Source: Fidelibacterota bacterium (GTDB lineage: Bacteria; Fidelibacterota; UBA8477; JABMPR01). From it: a DNA stretch of 10,484 bases. How positions within the stretch are numbered: the stretch's first letter is position 1; each line of letters starts with the position of its first letter. Below, in pieces: positions 8,201 through 10,484 of the stretch. A program made the translations under genes and the position numbers. The stretch covers positions 1 through 10,484 of the forward strand of contig JAUVDF010000018.1 in the NCBI GenBank assembly GCA_030595455.1, in the 5' to 3' direction. The notes beneath the pieces are model-generated. The model was not told the origin of the DNA. It was given only the letters and a program-made list of their open reading frames with translations, and ran no database searches.

Positions 8201-9895
8201 AGCTGGGAGGATGTCCTCGTTTTTGATAAGACGGTCAGTAAGCAGCATCAGAAGCGTATCTATGCGGCTTTTAGCAACACTAGCTTCCTAAATGAATCGA
8301 TGTATCTGTTTTTTAAAGGGAAGCAAGTCTCATTACAAGAATTACCGCCCCAGGGAGTGTGGATTACTCCCCTGCGTAGCGGAAATGGGAAGGTTGTTTA
8401 TGGGGCAACTATCCAGAGTAGCGAGCGGAGCTATAAGTTCGTTATCAACCTAAATGATGAAATCATACCTGAACAAATGACCGCTGAATTATTCTGGCTA
8501 TTAGCTTGTGCAAAGGATAACCAGTTCGACCAACTCGTGGAAGTATTTGGGTCCTATCAACCAAAATATGAATTGTGGTCTGAAGAATTTATACCCGGAT
8601 TGACAGTTAAGCACTACCTGGAGCAGTCAGAATGGGCTGAAGACTCTGAAGAGACACCTTCCCCGGAATTTATCTGGCCTCATTTTTTATGGACTGGAAT
8701 TTTTACCTATACCAGCTTTTGGAAACGAACTCGCTTTAAAAAAAGAATCTGTAAACCAATCCCGGCAAAAATCATCATCCCCATCCATGATTATCATATT
8801 GGTGGACGATTGGTTTCAATCACTGGTATCTGTGAAGAAGAAAACGAACTGGCCTTTCTAGAAAATCTTGAAACCTATTTTGCCACGGATACTCAAAAGA
8901 CCTTCTCGAAATTTGATTTAGAGGTTGACCCTAAGATTATCTACTACGCTATACGTGAAGCTTTAGGTCAAAAACATACTGATAATTTCTTCAATGCGGT
9001 TCTGAGAGATCCAAATACCAGTACTGAGCGGGTGGACGAAATTGAGACCTTCCTTAAGGATGTTCAGAAACACGGCTTCCAAACCAAAACAGTCCATTTT
9101 GCCACTCGACGTTATCATCGCTGGCTATCCTTAAATAAGGGCGCTACGCTGAATGCTAAAGCTCATTTTATAAAAGATTTATATCGAGACTACAATATTC
9201 AGGGAAGCGAACCTGAGTATCCGGATGCCAGAGTACAACTTTTTTACTGGACTGTATTCTCTGAGGCGCAGGAGGCACTCAAAGAATATCTTTCAGCACT
9301 AGCGCGAAAATTGCGACACCATACTTTGGACGGAAATAGTCTCCAGAGTGAGATCAGCCAGTATATCAATGAGAATACGCTTGATACATATGAAGCCTTT
9401 TTTCTAAAACGGCTGGCCTTTCCGCAATTGCCCCCAAGTGAGGATATTGAGTTGATTGCAACTCGATCAACTGCATTAAATGAGGTTGAGATTATGATCT
9501 CGCGTCATGATAACAAAGGGGGAATATATCGAATAAGACGGGCAATCCACCCCAAAGAAATCATTCAGTTACAGCGACTTTTCGTAAAAGCCAGTATGGA
9601 TGTAGGGTTTACCCAAGAACACAAATTCCTGGTTGCTTTGAACAGTACCGGGCGAGTGATCGGTGGACTATTTTATAATTTCGAGAGTGATAACCTGGTT
9701 TATATGGATAAAGTTGTCGTCTCTGAGAATCAAAGGGGCAGTGGCGTCAGTAAGGGTTTGCTAGATGAATTCGTCAACCGTATGCGCAATGATCACAAAA
9801 ACATGATCGTTACCGGTTTTCTACAACCTAGTTTTTTCTATAAGTTTGGTTTTGTTATCGAAAAAGACCAGGGCGGTCTGGTGAAGTATTTATAA
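5258..9895 (+). CDS. Giant fusion: AMP-forming acyl-CoA synthetase, unknown middle region, C-terminal GNAT acetyltransferase
   Basis: 1545 residues from GTG at 5258, supported by AAAAAGGA at 5243-5250 (7-base spacing); the next in-frame ATG is residue 91. Residues about 100-645 form an ANL ligase of long-chain acyl-CoA synthetase type: P-loop YTSGTTGHPKG (277-287), LPLFHTFGRFLEMWG (318-332), GYGMTEATGG (431-440), GWFTTGD (494-500), the hinge DRKKEIYKNAKG (514-525) and, near the C-terminal-domain lysine, LTEKGTFKR (617-625, K624 or K620). It should adenylate a carboxylic acid and transfer it to CoA. Residues about 650-1400 match no family I can name; LWSEEFIPGLTVKHYL (1106-1121) and IPIHDYHIGGRLVSI (1174-1188) faintly recall kinase hinge and catalytic loops. 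Residues about 1415-1545 are a GNAT: acetyl-CoA loop ENQRGSGVSKGLL (1490-1502) and FFYKFGF (1526-1532). The protein looks cytosolic. Acyl substrate and acceptor are unknown. Confidence 0.88.
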   Translation: MSKSLQDLIDNLSKEPLSHGSVLLQYFKGLPQHSPDDLQLWVRDILKYGAEILASESEELQTLLLEQGWNPDFTSLIKESGKHNQWFDLEMDLIRTLNYTPGTLFYRRATELGSKSLFTFKRDREWQKRSWSATRTTVDHLAAGLIDLMGSTNPRIAILSENRLEVAYTDIACLAYGFVNVPIQPAAPPDQVEYIIQHAEIEGIFISDSQHLKTIESVLTRLPNLKHIITYDDVISTNPKVKSFKSLIDETGSEATLDWLEGIRLSVSLDSIASIMYTSGTTGHPKGIVFTHENIISKRFARSLALNLGQGDRFLCFLPLFHTFGRFLEMWGSIFWGSDYVFSSGKGIQSLLSDLKDIQPSVLISIPKRWQDIYEKTATIVDVNHEDYETVHPVLSEIIGGNLQWGLSAAGYLPPEVFRFFQAHGVNLHSGYGMTEATGGITMTPTKGYIENSVGVPLPGMEIKLVDDGELWIRSAYVSGSYWNPPEADHRPEGWFTTGDIFQKLENNQIEIVDRKKEIYKNAKGQTVAPQKIENMFRDFDSIHQLFIVGDHRPYNTALVRVNRKHEDIRPLWNKEQELQDYVATVIHSVNSFLAPFERIVDFLLVDREFDKAHGELTEKGTFKRSEILKHFDTFIETLYEKPYKSFFIGDLEVQIPNWIFRQRGWTQNNLEVDGNHLRHRNQRFSLQIEPHDGGIRIGSFNYQFEGPVLQFDDFVRQPAYCIGNKDLEDFLDYSNLRIKPLSQKPEWLPGPWINIKSTDAERAQYENDIQQALEHSDSSLETLRPVINLIYSQTLHPSQAAFRLLAKIYANSDENIRNVIRYAFLRLIRSDELQQSRFAVEQVVALYPANELEKIVTYALETKLMFSFDDDHSAWSNINTHKVSLATNYLRWLSNEEADSKTPSILIQNILSILFLWSRQFPQYYAVIRSAMISAVVHLPENTPLKLMILGAYDTLTLNFSQAMNNMDSTSASLYDSQTMSWEDVLVFDKTVSKQHQKRIYAAFSNTSFLNESMYLFFKGKQVSLQELPPQGVWITPLRSGNGKVVYGATIQSSERSYKFVINLNDEIIPEQMTAELFWLLACAKDNQFDQLVEVFGSYQPKYELWSEEFIPGLTVKHYLEQSEWAEDSEETPSPEFIWPHFLWTGIFTYTSFWKRTRFKKRICKPIPAKIIIPIHDYHIGGRLVSITGICEEENELAFLENLETYFATDTQKTFSKFDLEVDPKIIYYAIREALGQKHTDNFFNAVLRDPNTSTERVDEIETFLKDVQKHGFQTKTVHFATRRYHRWLSLNKGATLNAKAHFIKDLYRDYNIQGSEPEYPDARVQLFYWTVFSEAQEALKEYLSALARKLRHHTLDGNSLQSEISQYINENTLDTYEAFFLKRLAFPQLPPSEDIELIATRSTALNEVEIMISRHDNKGGIYRIRRAIHPKEIIQLQRLFVKASMDVGFTQEHKFLVALNSTGRVIGGLFYNFESDNLVYMDKVVVSENQRGSGVSKGLLDEFVNRMRNDHKNMIVTGFLQPSFFYKFGFVIEKDQGGLVKYL

Positions 9896-9915
9896 TCGAC
9901 AGGCATTGTCGATTA
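9893..9915. terminator. Hairpin containing both convergent stop codons
   Basis: TAATCGACA (9893-9901) and TGTCGATTA (9907-9915) form a perfect 9-bp inverted repeat around GGCAT. The first three bases are the TAA of the ligase-GNAT gene, and the last three are the minus-strand TAA of the response regulator. No T-tract follows on either side, so it is a weak or Rho-assisted terminator, or an end-protecting hairpin, rather than a classical intrinsic terminator. Confidence 0.5.
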
Positions 9916-10332
9916 GTTCTGTAGCTTATTATCCTTATCGATCTGTTGTTTGATTGCATTTGATATCATAGCTTGTTGAATTGCTGTGTTTAACTCTTCC
10001 TCACTGAAAGGCTTCGTGAAAATTCCATGGGAACTAATTTCGCGACCTGAATCGAGCGTGGATTGATCTGTGTGAGCAGTGAGAAAGATGACCGGGACAT
10101 TACTAATAGCAGCAATTTCTCGAGCAGCTTCAAAACCATCCATCTCGCCCTTTAGGGTGATATCCATAAGAATAATGTCAGGTTCACCAAGTTCAGCCAT
10201 TTTTATCGAATCGGGACCATTATCTACCGTTCCAACTACTGTATAGCCCATATATTCGAGTCTAAACTTAATATCTCTGGCAACCACTGCCATGTCCTCA
10301 ACGATCAGAATTTTTGTTGTATTTGCAGCCAT
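9913..10332 (-). CDS. Stand-alone response regulator receiver (CheY-like) protein
   Basis: 139 residues consisting of one REC domain with no output domain. Visible hallmarks are KILIVED with the acidic pair E12/D13, phosphoacceptor D57 in DIILMDITL, MDGFEAAREI after it, the switch threonine T85 in VIFLTAH and K107 in FTKPF. The position usually holding the aromatic switch residue, three before that lysine, is Ile104, with Phe105 next to it. A short charged tail (about 125-139) follows. It should receive phosphate from a histidine kinase and act by protein contact; no kinase gene is in the window, so the partner is unknown. The ATG at 10330-10332 is preceded on the minus strand by GGGGAAG about 4 bases upstream. 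It converges on the ligase-GNAT gene, with only 17 bases between the stop codons. Confidence 0.94.
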   Translation of the reverse strand: MAANTTKILIVEDMAVVARDIKFRLEYMGYTVVGTVDNGPDSIKMAELGEPDIILMDITLKGEMDGFEAAREIAAISNVPVIFLTAHTDQSTLDSGREISSHGIFTKPFSEEELNTAIQQAMISNAIKQQIDKDNKLQN

Positions 10333-10395
10333 TTTCTTCCCCAGATTTGAACTAGCCCCACACTTATTTTTCTATCTAATCCTGTAAGTTACCAT

Positions 10396-10419
10396 ATAGT
10401 TGTATAATTAAACAACTAT
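10396..10419. promoter_or_regulatory. Inverted repeat around a TATAAT, operator-like
   Basis: ATAGTTGT (10396-10403) and ACAACTAT (10412-10419) are perfect 8-base inverted arms with an 8-base centre. The plus-strand string TATAAT (10403-10408) lies at the centre, where a -10 box of a rightward gene could sit, 64 bases upstream of the response regulator start on the other strand. No good -35 is present 16-18 bases upstream. It may be an operator shared by divergent genes; no regulator can be named. Confidence 0.35.
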
Positions 10420-10455
10420 TTATGATCTATTCTCTAATTAATCCCTATTGATGAT

Positions 10456-10484
10456 ATGTCATTCTTGGACGGTAAAGTCTGTAC
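10456..10484 (+). CDS. Possible start of a plus-strand gene cut by the window end
   Basis: ATG at 10456 opens a frame reading M-S-F-L-D-G-K-V-C to the right edge. The string FLDGKV is typical of the first strand of short-chain dehydrogenase/reductase proteins just before their glycine loop. It would lie about 40 bases after a start site set by the TATAAT at 10403-10408. There is no clear Shine-Dalgarno sequence, and ten codons are too few to prove a gene. Confidence 0.22.

Overview
The window looks like chromosomal DNA of a free-living Gram-negative bacterium with AT-rich genes, probably from the Fibrobacteres-Chlorobi-Bacteroidetes superphylum or a relative such as Marinimicrobia. This is inferred from three things: a small outer-membrane barrel protein ending in Phe, a Bacteroidetes-style PEP/pyruvate-binding protein, and a ~600-residue conserved orphan that I recall mainly from Bacteroidetes-like genomes. 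No rRNA, tRNA, CRISPR array, insertion sequence or phage gene is visible.

Layout, left to right. (1) The C-terminal 286 residues of a PEP/pyruvate-binding (PPDK/PEP-synthase-like) protein, plus strand, cut by the window edge. (2) A 149-residue secreted, probably outer-membrane, beta-barrel protein, followed by a strong intrinsic terminator. (3) A 606-residue conserved protein of unknown function with flavin-type TIM-barrel hallmarks and a Cys-rich C-terminal half. (4) A convergent pair of near-duplicate terminators. (5) gdhA, an NADP-type glutamate dehydrogenase, minus strand. (6) A 358-bp divergent intergenic region with candidate promoters and a possible 32-codon amphipathic peptide ORF. 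(7) A 1545-residue plus-strand protein with an AMP-forming acyl-CoA synthetase domain, a ~750-residue unexplained middle and a C-terminal GNAT acetyltransferase. (8) A stand-alone response regulator receiver protein, minus strand, whose stop codon and that of the giant gene lie in the two arms of one 9-bp inverted repeat. (9) A short right-end region with an operator-like inverted repeat around a TATAAT and possibly the first ten codons of another plus-strand gene.

The genes do not form one obvious pathway. gdhA (ammonium assimilation) and the PEP/pyruvate protein touch central carbon and nitrogen metabolism. Each transcription unit appears separately terminated. The most unusual element is the ligase-middle-GNAT fusion, which could make an acyl-CoA and use it for N-acylation within one polypeptide. 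The conserved orphan with TIM-barrel and Cys motifs is the second most interesting. I see no defence system or mobile element, and nothing I could confidently call a new multi-gene system.
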